Below are positions 1 through 6,496 of a DNA stretch of 6,496 nucleotides, one piece after another. Location of the stretch: positions 1 through 6,496 of the forward strand of contig CALJKH010000147.1 in assembly GCA_937973575.1 (NCBI GenBank), given 5' to 3'. The notes under the pieces are model-generated. The model searched no databases, was not told the DNA's origin, and saw only the letters and a program-made list of their open reading frames with translations. Position numbers and translations under genes: made by a program. Positions within the stretch are counted from its first letter, which is position 1. Each line of letters starts with the position of its first letter. The DNA is from an uncultured Solirubrobacterales bacterium (lineage in GTDB: Bacteria > Actinomycetota > Thermoleophilia > Solirubrobacterales > Solirubrobacteraceae).

Positions 1-211
<211 letters not shown>

Positions 212-215
<4 letters not shown>

Positions 216-1465
216 CTCCGACTGAAACGACGACCCGCCGTGGGCGAACTAGATTCGTCCACGAGCGGCTCGCTTTCGGCTTCAAGCGCCGCCTGCTCAG
301 CCTCCATTGCGGCCAAGCGCTCGGGTGTTAGGTCACCCGCATTCTCAGCCTCGATCTGAGCAAGCCACTCAGCTCCCTCTGCCGAGGCAGCTTGGTCAAC
401 TTCTACCTCTCTAGCAGTGGTGTACTTGTCGATCTCATTGAAGAGCTCGTCAACCAGGTTCTCTGTAGGCACTTTTCGGAGAGCCTTGCCCTTCGAAAAG
501 ATCAGGCCCTCGTTCTTCGCTCCGGTGATTCCGAAATCCGCGTTGGAGGCCTCGCCTATCCCGTTCACGGCGCAGCCTAGGACTGCGACTTCAATTGGAT
601 CGTCGTACCTTTCTAAGCGCTGTTCGATCTCAGCTACGACGCTGTCCATGTCGAACTGAAGACGACCACATGTCGGGCATGCAATCAGGACAGGTCCCTT
701 CTCGCGCAGCTTGAGCGCCTTAAGGATCTCCCAGCCAACCTTGACCTCCTCCTCCGCATGGAAGGTTGAAAGGCTGATCCGAATGGTGTCGCCTACGCCA
801 TCAGCGAGCAGGGTCCCGAGACCGACTGCGCTCTTCAGTGAGCCGGACCACTTGGTGCCCGCCTCAGTAATTCCGAGGTGAAGCGGGAAGTCGATCCGTT
901 CCGACAGGAGCCGGTTGGCGGCGATCGTGTTCGGAACGTTGGTGGACTTAATCGAGACCTTGAAGTTGTCGAAGTCCAGCGCCTCCATGAGATCTGTGAA
1001 CTCAACTGCCGCTGTGACCAGCGCCTCAACTGGGTCATTCTTCTCGAGCTCATGGAGATGCTTTGGCAGCGATCCCGAGTTAACGCCGATCCGAATTGGC
1101 GTGCCCAGCTGAGCTGCCTTCGCTGTCACTTCAGCCACCTTCTCGCGCCCGCCAATGTTGCCTGGGTTGATGCGGACACAGTGGGCGCCCGCATCTAGCG
1201 CTTTCAGAGCAAGAGTGTGGTTGAAATGAATGTCAGCGATGATCGGAATCGGAGACTCCTTAACGATCGTCTTGAGCGCCTCAACATCCTCTTCACGCGG
1301 GACAGCACAGCGAACGATGTCAGCGCCAGCCTCCGCAACTCTGCGAATCTGAGCCATCGTCTCGGCCAGATTGGCCGTTTCCGTTTTGGTCATGGTCTGA
1401 ACAGCGACGGGAGCTCCGCCGCCGATCAGCACCCCACCAACATCGATTTGCCGTTTAGACGCCAT
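212..1465 (-). CDS. ispG: 4-hydroxy-3-methylbut-2-enyl diphosphate synthase (GcpE/IspG)
   Basis: IspG catalyses the penultimate step of the MEP pathway. It reductively opens the cyclic diphosphate MEcPP to HMBPP, using a [4Fe-4S] cluster and electrons from ferredoxin or flavodoxin. The 417-residue protein is the short bacterial form without the plant-type inserted domain. The N-terminal TIM barrel spans about residues 5-250, with VQTMTKTET near residue 22 and the RINPGNIGG segment near residue 98. The C-terminal cluster domain holds CPTCGR (Cys263, Cys266) and GCAVNGIGEA (Cys298, Glu305), which are the three Cys and one Glu cluster ligands of the family. After about residue 350 there is an acidic, Ala/Glu-rich tail of about 65 residues that is longer than usual. 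The ATG at 1465 lacks a Shine-Dalgarno sequence but has a -10-like TAGACT six bases upstream, suggesting a leaderless message. The upstream neighbour, the acyl-CoA synthetase, ends 42 bases before this start. Confidence 0.97.
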
Positions 1466-1471
1466 GTAATG

Positions 1472-1477
1472 AGTCTA
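1472..1477 (-). promoter_or_regulatory. Candidate -10 element for leaderless ispG transcript
   Basis: On the minus strand TAGACT is followed by six bases (CATTAC) and then the ispG ATG. This spacing would put transcription initiation at the A of the start codon. No Shine-Dalgarno sequence is visible between the end of the synthetase gene and ispG, which fits leaderless translation, a common mode in Actinobacteria. I found no convincing -35 box at 17-18 bases. The same geometry (TAnnnT, six bases, ATG) recurs before the dehydrogenase gene at the right edge. Confidence 0.45.
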
Positions 1478-1507
1478 CGAAGACCGGACGCAACCCGCTC
1501 AGAGCGA

Positions 1508-3283
1508 TCACCCGTAAAGCTCTTCGATCTCCCGCGAGTACTTCTCTGCGATCGGCTTACGCTTCAGCTTCATGGTGGGAGTCAACTCATCGCCTCCTGC
1601 TGCCCACTCCACTGGAAGCAGTTTGAACTTCTTGATCTGCTCAACTCGAGCAAGCTTGGCGTTCCCAAGCTCTACCGCAGCCTCTAGCTCAGCGATGAGC
1701 GCCGGATGAACAGCAATCTCCTCTAGCGATGCCCCCTCAAGGCCGGCCTTAGCAGACCACGCCATCGCGACGTCCGGGTCAAGGGTCAGGAGCGCAGTGT
1801 TGTAAGGGCGTGCATCGCCGATGACACAGGCCATCCCGATCAGCGGCGAACTGGACTTCACGGCGGCTTCGATATTTGCGGGCGACATGTTCTTACCCGC
1901 AGCGTTGATGATGATCTCCTTCTTACGGTCAATGATCGTCAGGTACCTCTGATCATCAAACCGTCCAATGTCTCCAGTGTGAAGCCAACCCTCGCTGTCA
2001 ATTGCCTCTGCAGTTGCTTCAGGCTTATTGCGGTAGCCGCGCATTACGAAGTCGCCGCGAACGAGGACCTCGCCGTCCTCTGCCAGCTCGACCTCGAAGC
2101 CAGGCAGAGCCGGCCCCACAGTGCCGATTCGCACTGCCCCAGGGGGGTTCATCGTCGCTACACCGCTCGTTTCTGACATCCCCCAGATCTCGGCGATCTC
2201 GATTCCGATTGCGTGGAAGAACTCAATTACCTCGACTGGAGTTGGTGCCGCACCGACGCTCACCGTGGACACCACGTCGAGCCCGAGCATGGCCCGCAAC
2301 CCGGCGAAGATTGTCTCGTCCGCCTCAGCAACTCGGGCAGCGAGATCTTCTGGAACCTCCTCCCCGCGTTGGCGGAGCCGCACAGCTTCTACGGAATCGG
2401 CAAGGGCAGACCTAATCGGTTCCGCCTGCTCATCAGGCTGACCCGCCAGCATTGCTTCGAGCCCCGCCTTGAGCTTCTCCCAAATCCGTGGCACTGCGAA
2501 GAACCAATTCGGACGCACCTGCGGGAGGAACTGGACGATCTGACTGGGATCCGGGCAGCAAGTAACGGACGCGCCGTAGACGATCGGGACGTAGTGATGT
2601 GCCCCACGCTCAGCAATGTGGGCTGCGGGAAGCCAGGAGATGAGGCGTCCACCAGGCTTGAGATCGACAAAGTGCACAAGGGAATCAACTACGGGGAATA
2701 TCGTGCTGTGGGTGATCTCGACACCCTTCGGGGGACCAGTTGTGCCTGAGGTGTAGATGAGCGTCAGCAGATCATCGGGAGACACTTCGGCTGTCGCGGC
2801 CTCGCCGTCAAACTCTGTGTCGATCGCACGCAGTTCAGCCCAAGTGGTGAGTCCGTCACCGCTCTCCCCATCGACTGTCACGATGGTCTGAAAGTCGGGG
2901 ACAGTCGCGGCAGCGGCCTTCACTACCTCGAGGTATTCCGACGCCACAATCGCAATGCGCGCACCCGAGTCCTCAAGCAGATAGGCCACCTGATCAGCGG
3001 TGTATGTCTGGTAGATCGAAAACGCTGCCCCACCGGCAGTCATCACTGCAAGGTCGGCAACATGGAACTCAGGTCGGTTGCTCATCATCAGAGCAACGGT
3101 GGCCTCACGTTCGACACCAAGACTGCGCAGACCACCAGCCAGCAGGTCCACCTCGTCGCGTAGCTCAGCCCACGTGTATGAAAGCGAGTCGTCAGCGGTC
3201 CTAAAGGCGGGCACGTCACCGTGTTCAGCCACAGTGGCGCGGAAGGCCATCGGCACTGTTCTCTTGACGACATCAGCAGGCAT
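1508..3283 (-). CDS. Long-chain-type acyl-CoA synthetase (AMP-forming, FadD15-like)
   Basis: This is an ANL-superfamily adenylating enzyme that probably activates fatty acids: acid + ATP gives acyl-AMP, then acyl-CoA. From the ATG at 3283 the protein has 591 residues, typical of the bacterial FadD15-like long-chain group. Visible motifs are the phosphate-binding loop TSGTTGPPKG at about 178-187, WLPAAHIAER near 217, GMSETSG at about 368 (the A5 region), GWLHTGD at about 432 with the ATP-ribose Asp, the hinge motif IDRKKEIIINAAGKN near 451, and a C-terminal TPTMKLKRK with the catalytic Lys at about 572. No signal peptide is seen, so it is cytoplasmic or membrane-associated. An in-frame TTG at 3334 would abut the rseP stop. 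The ATG at 3283 is preferred because a strong AAGGAGAGAGGA precedes it and a -10-like TACACT lies between the two. It sits between rseP and ispG, which are commonly neighbours. The exact chain-length preference cannot be read from sequence. Confidence 0.92.
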   Translation of the reverse strand: MPADVVKRTVPMAFRATVAEHGDVPAFRTADDSLSYTWAELRDEVDLLAGGLRSLGVEREATVALMMSNRPEFHVADLAVMTAGGAAFSIYQTYTADQVAYLLEDSGARIAIVASEYLEVVKAAAATVPDFQTIVTVDGESGDGLTTWAELRAIDTEFDGEAATAEVSPDDLLTLIYTSGTTGPPKGVEITHSTIFPVVDSLVHFVDLKPGGRLISWLPAAHIAERGAHHYVPIVYGASVTCCPDPSQIVQFLPQVRPNWFFAVPRIWEKLKAGLEAMLAGQPDEQAEPIRSALADSVEAVRLRQRGEEVPEDLAARVAEADETIFAGLRAMLGLDVVSTVSVGAAPTPVEVIEFFHAIGIEIAEIWGMSETSGVATMNPPGAVRIGTVGPALPGFEVELAEDGEVLVRGDFVMRGYRNKPEATAEAIDSEGWLHTGDIGRFDDQRYLTIIDRKKEIIINAAGKNMSPANIEAAVKSSSPLIGMACVIGDARPYNTALLTLDPDVAMAWSAKAGLEGASLEEIAVHPALIAELEAAVELGNAKLARVEQIKKFKLLPVEWAAGGDELTPTMKLKRKPIAEKYSREIEELYG

Positions 3284-3290
3284 TTGCGGA

Positions 3291-3302
3291 TCCTCTCTCC
3301 TT
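3291..3302 (-). promoter_or_regulatory. Strong ribosome binding site of the acyl-CoA synthetase (decides the start)
   Basis: The minus strand reads AAGGAGAGAGGA. Its GAGAGG part ends 8 bases before the ATG at 3283. This is the clearest Shine-Dalgarno sequence in the window. It lies downstream of the alternative TTG at 3334 and so argues for the ATG as the real start. Confidence 0.75.
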
Positions 3303-3315
3303 GAGTACTTGGCGG

Positions 3316-3321
3316 AGTGTA
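3316..3321 (-). promoter_or_regulatory. Candidate -10 element of the acyl-CoA synthetase
   Basis: TACACT on the minus strand matches the TAnnnT consensus. It lies in the 51-base gap between the rseP stop and the synthetase ATG. Initiation about seven bases downstream would give a leader of roughly 26 bases containing the ribosome binding site. No good -35 box is seen at standard spacing, so the call rests on the -10 and its position. It would allow the synthetase, and perhaps ispG, to be expressed apart from cdsA-dxr-rseP. Confidence 0.4.
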
Positions 3322-3334
3322 AGGCTATGCCCAA

Positions 3335-4411
3335 CTATGGATGTTGTGAAAATCCACCAGAGGCGAGACGCCCCACATCGTTAGATAGTCCAATCACGAA
3401 AAGGACGGCGACGAGGGCGAAGCCAACCATCGCTGCGCGTTCAAGTGTCTCCTGGCTTGCCGGCTTACCCCGCAGCTTCTCAATGAGCAGCCACAGCAGG
3501 TGCCCGCCATCAAGAGGAAGCACGGGAAGAAGGTTGACAATCGCTATCGACAGCGAAATGAATGCAAGCAGTTCTAAAGCTGTCGCGAGGCTCTGTGAGA
3601 ACGCTTGCTCAGTTACGGCCACACCGCCCACGATCCCACCCAATTGCTTCCGCTGCGCCGAATCCGTAACACCTGTGATGGCCCGCAGAGTTGCCTCCGT
3701 TACCTTCACAGAGGCAGAGACCGATGTTCGCGCAGCGTCTATTAGTCCGACTGGCGTCCTGGCAATATCAAAGCTGAAGCCGAGCCGCACCGCACCAACT
3801 CGAGGGTCATAGATGGGCTTGATCAGAAGGGTTCGACTGACTCCGTCTCTTCTGACGACAACTCGAGCAGGTGTCGTGGCCGAGCATCCTGCAACCGGCT
3901 TACCTGAACACCGATGGGTCCTTGTAGCCGCAACTAGAACCTCGGGAGATCCAACCTTTCCGTCGACCGAAACGATCTCATCTCCAGGCAAAAGCTGGCC
4001 CTTTGCAGGCGCGATTACGCCGACAGGCGAAACCTTGGAAGTGACCTGTTGCCTCCCCTCGACCATCAATAGAGCTGTTACCAACACAAGACATGCCAGG
4101 AGGTTGGCGGCGGGCCCAGCTGCGATGACAACGGCACGGCGCCAAACAGGCTTGGATGCATAAGAACGCGGAAGGTCAGCTGGCGTAACTTCGTCCGCGG
4201 GCGATTGACCGGCGATTCGAACGTAGCCGCCGAGCGGAATCGAACCAAGGGCGAATTCGGTCTCGCCAATCTTCCGCTTCAAGATGATTGGCGGGAAGAA
4301 CAGCGAGAAGCGCTCAACCTTCATTCCCATCCAGCGAGCAGCTAGCGCGTGCCCACCTTCGTGAATCACGATCAGGGCTGCGATGCCCACGATGGTGAAC
4401 AGCCAACTCAT
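3335..4411 (-). CDS. rseP: Site-2-type intramembrane zinc metalloprotease (RseP/RasP/Rip1 family)
   Basis: This membrane protease cuts transmembrane segments of its substrates. In relatives it cleaves anti-sigma factors and remnant signal peptides. The 358-residue protein has the full family layout. A first membrane helix carries HEGGH (His17, Glu18, His21: zinc ligands and catalytic Glu). GSIPLGGYVRIAG follows near residue 56, then a second helix at about 92-117. One PDZ domain covers about 125-205, with LLPGDEIVSVDGK near residue 140. A third helix ends in NLLPVLPLDGGH, whose Asp301 is the third zinc ligand, and a fourth helix lies at about 325-343. A single PDZ domain resembles Bacillus RasP and mycobacterial Rip1 rather than the two-PDZ E. 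coli RseP. Cys168 and Cys176 sit in a PDZ loop expected outside the cytoplasm. The start codon overlaps the dxr stop, implying translational coupling. The substrate is not evident; no anti-sigma gene is nearby. Confidence 0.95.
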   Translation of the reverse strand: MSWLFTIVGIAALIVIHEGGHALAARWMGMKVERFSLFFPPIILKRKIGETEFALGSIPLGGYVRIAGQSPADEVTPADLPRSYASKPVWRRAVVIAAGPAANLLACLVLVTALLMVEGRQQVTSKVSPVGVIAPAKGQLLPGDEIVSVDGKVGSPEVLVAATRTHRCSGKPVAGCSATTPARVVVRRDGVSRTLLIKPIYDPRVGAVRLGFSFDIARTPVGLIDAARTSVSASVKVTEATLRAITGVTDSAQRKQLGGIVGGVAVTEQAFSQSLATALELLAFISLSIAIVNLLPVLPLDGGHLLWLLIEKLRGKPASQETLERAAMVGFALVAVLFVIGLSNDVGRLASGGFSQHP

Positions 4412-4413
4412 TA
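4409..4413 (-). promoter_or_regulatory. Overlapping dxr stop / rseP start (TAATG)
   Basis: The minus strand reads TAATG: TAA ends dxr and ATG opens rseP, sharing one base. A GGAG lies about ten bases before the ATG, inside dxr. This arrangement usually means terminating ribosomes reinitiate, tying rseP output to dxr and placing both on one mRNA. Confidence 0.85.
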
Positions 4414-5562
4414 GGTGGACGCTCCGTTCAAATTCATAATCTCCACCGTAGCCAGAGCTCTGCCCTGAGAATCCGCTTCGTCAATATCGGACCAGCTATT
4501 TAGCGGCCCTGACTCGCTTGCTGCGAGCGCGCCGGCCACAACGGTCGCGATTGAGCCAAAGCCAATTTCACCATTGAGAAACGCTTCTACCGCCACCTCA
4601 TTTGCCGCGTTCAGTACTGCCGGCTGAGTGCCTCCGGCACGCCCAGCTTTGAAAGCGAGTTCGAGACACGGAAATGCCTCAAGATCAGGCTCCTCAAAGT
4701 CAAGCTGGCCTACACTCGCTAAATCTAGGCGTGGCACATCGAGCTCAGGTCGCTTGCGGCCTGAGAGTGCCCACGCAATTGGGCCACGCATGTCTGGCAG
4801 GCCGAGGTGCGCGGTCTGAACACCGTCACGGAACGAAACCAAAGCGTGGACAATCGACTGAGGATGCACGACGACGCGAATCTGCTCATAGCTCAGTCCG
4901 AATAAGCGTTGCGCTTCGATCACCTCGAGCCCCTTATTCATCAGGGTTGCTGAATCAATGCTGATCTTGCCGCCCATTGACCAGGTTGGGTGCTCCAGCG
5001 CTTCGGCGACAGAAACGTCCTCCAACTCGCTGGCGCTGCGCCCTCTGAAGGGTCCGCCCGAGGCCGTCAGCGTCACGGATTCAAGCTCACCGGGATCGGA
5101 GTCAGCTAGGAGCTGTGCCAGAGCAGCGTGCTCCGAATCAACTGGGATCAGGTCGACACCTGCGGATGCAATCGCGCTGGTGACGAACTCACCGCCCGCT
5201 ACGAGTGACTCCTTGTTCGCGAGCGCCAGGTCCGCCCCGCTCTCAATCGTCGCCCTAGTGATGCCAAGCCCTGCGAAACCAACTACGGCGTTGAGGACAA
5301 GATCAGGCTTGAACTGCACGATGGCAGCTGCCAACGATCCTGGGCCAGCCTCAAGTGTGACTCCGTCCGGAACGCTGAAACCGGAAACCTCACGCTCGAC
5401 GTAGACCCGCTCACAGCCGACCAATTGGGCCAGCTCACTGGCACCAGCGGCATCAGACCCTGCCCCAACAGCTACAACCTCAAGGTCTCCAACGCGAGTG
5501 AGAACATCAATGGCCTGCCTGCCAATCGAGCCAGTAACTCCGGCGATGATGAGTTTTCTCAT
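4411..5562 (-). CDS. dxr: 1-deoxy-D-xylulose 5-phosphate reductoisomerase
   Basis: DXR carries out the first committed step of the MEP isoprenoid pathway, converting DXP to 2-C-methyl-D-erythritol 4-phosphate with NADPH and a divalent metal. It is a soluble cytoplasmic enzyme and the usual target of fosmidomycin. The 383-residue length is normal. Visible features are the N-terminal NADPH-binding GVTGSIGRQ (residues 8-16), LANKESLVAGGE near 114, PVDSEHAALAQ with metal ligands Asp142 and Glu144, TASGGPFRG near 166, and HPTWSMGGKISIDSATLMNK at about 191-210, followed by ligand Glu213. VVHPQSIVHALV lies near 231 and a C-terminal helical region has AVLNAANEVAVEAFL. The ATG at 5562 is right because the nucleotide-binding strand begins immediately. 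Only a weak ribosome binding site is visible in the 27 bases after cdsA, so it is probably cotranscribed with cdsA. The stop overlaps the rseP start. All catalytic residues expected are present. Confidence 0.98.
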   Translation of the reverse strand: MRKLIIAGVTGSIGRQAIDVLTRVGDLEVVAVGAGSDAAGASELAQLVGCERVYVEREVSGFSVPDGVTLEAGPGSLAAAIVQFKPDLVLNAVVGFAGLGITRATIESGADLALANKESLVAGGEFVTSAIASAGVDLIPVDSEHAALAQLLADSDPGELESVTLTASGGPFRGRSASELEDVSVAEALEHPTWSMGGKISIDSATLMNKGLEVIEAQRLFGLSYEQIRVVVHPQSIVHALVSFRDGVQTAHLGLPDMRGPIAWALSGRKRPELDVPRLDLASVGQLDFEEPDLEAFPCLELAFKAGRAGGTQPAVLNAANEVAVEAFLNGEIGFGSIATVVAGALAASESGPLNSWSDIDEADSQGRALATVEIMNLNGAST

Positions 5563-5589
5563 AGCGGCATCTTGGCAGGCTGACGGCGC

Positions 5590-6285
5590 CTAGCCGAGCA
5601 AATGCCAAACCCAGTAAACGCCAACAATCGAGAACAGCACTCCGTCAAGCCTGTCGAGCAACCCACCATGCGGACCTAGCGTGGTCGCAGCATCCTTGGC
5701 GCCAGCATCGCGCTTGATCAACGACTCAAATAGATCCCCGGTCGGCCCGAGTAGTGCCACAACGACTCCGATCAGGAGCGCGGTACCGACAGCCAGCCAG
5801 TCTTGGTAGAGGCTCGCGACAAACGCGGCAAGGATCGTGGCCACAGCACCGGCAATCAGACCCTCGACAGTTTTCCGTGGGCTTATCCGAGCAGCCAGGG
5901 GCTTGGTTCCTAGCGCCCTCCCGCCGAAGTAGGCACCTGTGTCACCCGCAAATGTGGCAACAAGCGCATCGATCACGATGCCGCCACCGTGGACGAGGTC
6001 TCTAAGTAGGACAGCGTGGCCCAGAGCGACTGCAACCCACCAGACGCCCAAACCCGTTGAAAGAATCGAATCGGTTGCACCTTCAAGATTCGGCCGGGCT
6101 GCGACCAGGATGAAGATCACAGGAAGCGTCACCCAAGCAGCAAAGAGCACACCGCCTGGACCGCCAAGCCGGGCGGCTACTACGCAGCCAATGACTGCTG
6201 CAAACCCAGCGAGGCGCAGCGGTCGCTTCGCAGCCACTAGCTCGTAGAGCTCGTGGAGGCAGAGGCACCCGAGGCTCGTCGGCAC
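5590..6285 (-). CDS. cdsA: Phosphatidate cytidylyltransferase (CDP-diacylglycerol synthase), N-terminally truncated
   Basis: CdsA makes CDP-diacylglycerol from phosphatidate and CTP at the inner membrane, feeding phospholipid synthesis. The C-terminal family signature is complete: SLIKRDAGAKDAATTLGPHG at 188-207, followed by GLLDRLD. Other conserved blocks are GDTGAYFGGRALG near 114 and ISPRKTVEG at about 134. Several hydrophobic helices precede and separate these. Family similarity starts at about LHELYEL (residue 10). The usual 35-45 upstream residues, including the first membrane helix, are absent. The only available start is a GTG at 6285 with no ribosome binding site, and the first few residues may already come from foreign sequence. 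The coding change near 6270 means the true N-terminus is probably missing because of a breakpoint or misassembly. Without it the protein may not be functional, yet cdsA is normally essential. It ends 27 bases before dxr. Confidence 0.92.
   Translation of the reverse strand: MPTSLGCLCLHELYELVAAKRPLRLAGFAAVIGCVVAARLGGPGGVLFAAWVTLPVIFILVAARPNLEGATDSILSTGLGVWWVAVALGHAVLLRDLVHGGGIVIDALVATFAGDTGAYFGGRALGTKPLAARISPRKTVEGLIAGAVATILAAFVASLYQDWLAVGTALLIGVVVALLGPTGDLFESLIKRDAGAKDAATTLGPHGGLLDRLDGVLFSIVGVYWVWHLLG
6255..6285. other. Probable breakpoint or assembly junction
   Basis: To the left, the minus strand encodes CdsA with many A/T-ending codons. To the right, the plus strand encodes an ORF whose 43 codons from 6272 to the stop all end in G or C. 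CdsA similarity fades out at about 6262. The plus-strand ORF is open back only to 6248, after a TAG at 6245-6247, and has no start of its own. Two broken genes facing each other across a sharp composition change indicate a joint between unrelated sequences. The exact base cannot be fixed by eye. No transposase, direct repeat or integrase site is seen. Confidence 0.7.
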
Positions 6286-6403
6286 GCTGCTCGTGCTGCT
6301 GACCGGCGCGGTCGCCGACTACCTGGAGGGCACGATCACGTTCCCGCTGCCCGACGACCCCTACGAGCCGCCGGTCGAGTGGGACGCGCAGTTCGGCGAC
6401 TGA
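6272..6403 (+). CDS. Unrecognised protein, C-terminal fragment (5' end lost at the junction)
   Basis: An open frame reads rightward from the junction to TGA at 6401-6403. The fragment has a short hydrophobic stretch (VGTLLVLLTGAVADYL) and then an acidic, Pro-rich tail ending in VEWDAQFGD. The hydrophobic part could be the end of a membrane helix. I do not recognise the family. All 43 codons end in G or C, which supports real coding in a high-GC genome and sets it apart from the genes to the left. The start is not present, so the first residues are uncertain and those before about 6272 may belong to cdsA sequence read backwards. The dehydrogenase gene follows on the same strand 23 bases later. 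Confidence 0.6.
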   Translation, partial: RLVGTLLVLLTGAVADYLEGTITFPLPDDPYEPPVEWDAQFGD

Positions 6404-6420
6404 GCCGCGCTGACTAGCGT
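6392..6420 (+). promoter_or_regulatory. Candidate leaderless promoter of the dehydrogenase gene
   Basis: TAGCGT at 6415-6420 is followed by six bases (CGGGGC) and the ATG at 6427, so initiation would fall on the start codon. A weak -35-like TTCGGC at 6392-6397 lies 17 bases upstream, within the end of the preceding ORF. The GGGG next to the ATG is too close to act as a normal ribosome binding site. The geometry matches the one before ispG. Confidence 0.45.
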
Positions 6421-6426
6421 CGGGGC

Positions 6427-6496
6427 ATGGCACTTCCCGCACCCGCACATGACTGCACCGCGCTGGTCACCGGCGCCTCCTCCGGCATCGGCGTCG
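6427..6496 (+). CDS. Short-chain dehydrogenase/reductase, N-terminal fragment (runs off the window)
   Basis: The first 23 codons from the ATG encode a short Pro/Ala-rich lead and then ALVTGASSGIGV. This contains the TGxxxGIG nucleotide-binding motif that opens the Rossmann fold of classical SDR enzymes, which are NAD(P)H-dependent oxidoreductases. The start is well placed, since the motif normally begins within the first 10-20 residues. The catalytic Ser-Tyr-Lys residues lie outside the window, so substrate and even redox role are unknown. Codons 9 to 23 all end in G or C, in line with the ORF upstream and unlike the block to the left of the junction. It is probably transcribed from its own leaderless promoter. 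Confidence 0.88.
   Translation, partial: MALPAPAHDCTALVTGASSGIGV

Noticed and set aside
1466..1507. Terminator between the synthetase and ispG
   Set aside because: No stable hairpin followed by a T-run is visible in the 42-base gap, so readthrough is likely.
2213..2749. Plus-strand open frame of 178 codons
   Set aside because: It is antisense to the adenylating domain of the synthetase and has no family motifs and no supporting start signal.
3078..3812. Plus-strand open frame of 244 codons
   Set aside because: It lies antisense across the well-supported acyl-CoA synthetase and rseP genes. Its product is Ser/Arg/Thr-rich low complexity with no recognisable domain, as expected for the shadow of GC-rich coding.
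5563..5572. Extra ATG eight bases before the dxr start
   Set aside because: It is out of frame with dxr and has no ribosome binding site. The DXR nucleotide-binding strand begins directly at the ATG at 5562.
6083..6448. Minus-strand open frame of 121 codons crossing the junction
   Set aside because: It overlaps cdsA in another frame and runs through the suspected breakpoint and the start of the SDR gene. Its Arg-rich composition shows no domain.

Overview
The window looks like part of an actinobacterial-type genome. The codon usage is moderately GC-rich, and the minus strand carries the classic envelope/isoprenoid gene order cdsA - dxr - rseP - ispG. The proteins resemble those of deep-branching Actinobacteria such as the Thermoleophilia; that placement is inferred from protein character and gene order, not from a search.

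Left edge (1-215, plus strand): the C-terminal 70 codons of an Fe/Mn superoxide dismutase, probably the Mn type. It runs tail-to-tail into ispG, and the two stop codons overlap.

Main block (212 to about 6270, minus strand, read right to left): cdsA (CDP-diacylglycerol synthase, missing its N-terminus), dxr (DXP reductoisomerase), rseP (site-2 intramembrane metalloprotease), a long-chain-type acyl-CoA synthetase and ispG (HMBPP synthase). dxr and rseP overlap in a TAATG stop/start. The synthetase and ispG each have a plausible -10 element of their own, so the block may be several overlapping transcription units. dxr and ispG catalyse two steps of the MEP isoprenoid pathway. cdsA supplies CDP-diacylglycerol for phospholipids. 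rseP handles membrane proteolysis. The synthetase activates fatty acids. The common theme is membrane and lipid precursor supply.

Right edge (about 6270-6496, plus strand): codon usage changes abruptly. The last 43 codons of an unrecognised plus-strand ORF all end in G or C, whereas 23 of the 70 codons of the left-edge SOD end in A or T. This ORF is followed by the first 23 codons of a short-chain dehydrogenase/reductase. The change falls exactly where cdsA loses its N-terminal membrane segment. This points to an assembly chimera or a real recombination breakpoint near 6255-6285, and it is the most notable observation here.

I saw no RNA gene, CRISPR array, insertion sequence or new multi-gene system. 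No gene-free stretch exceeds about 50 bases.
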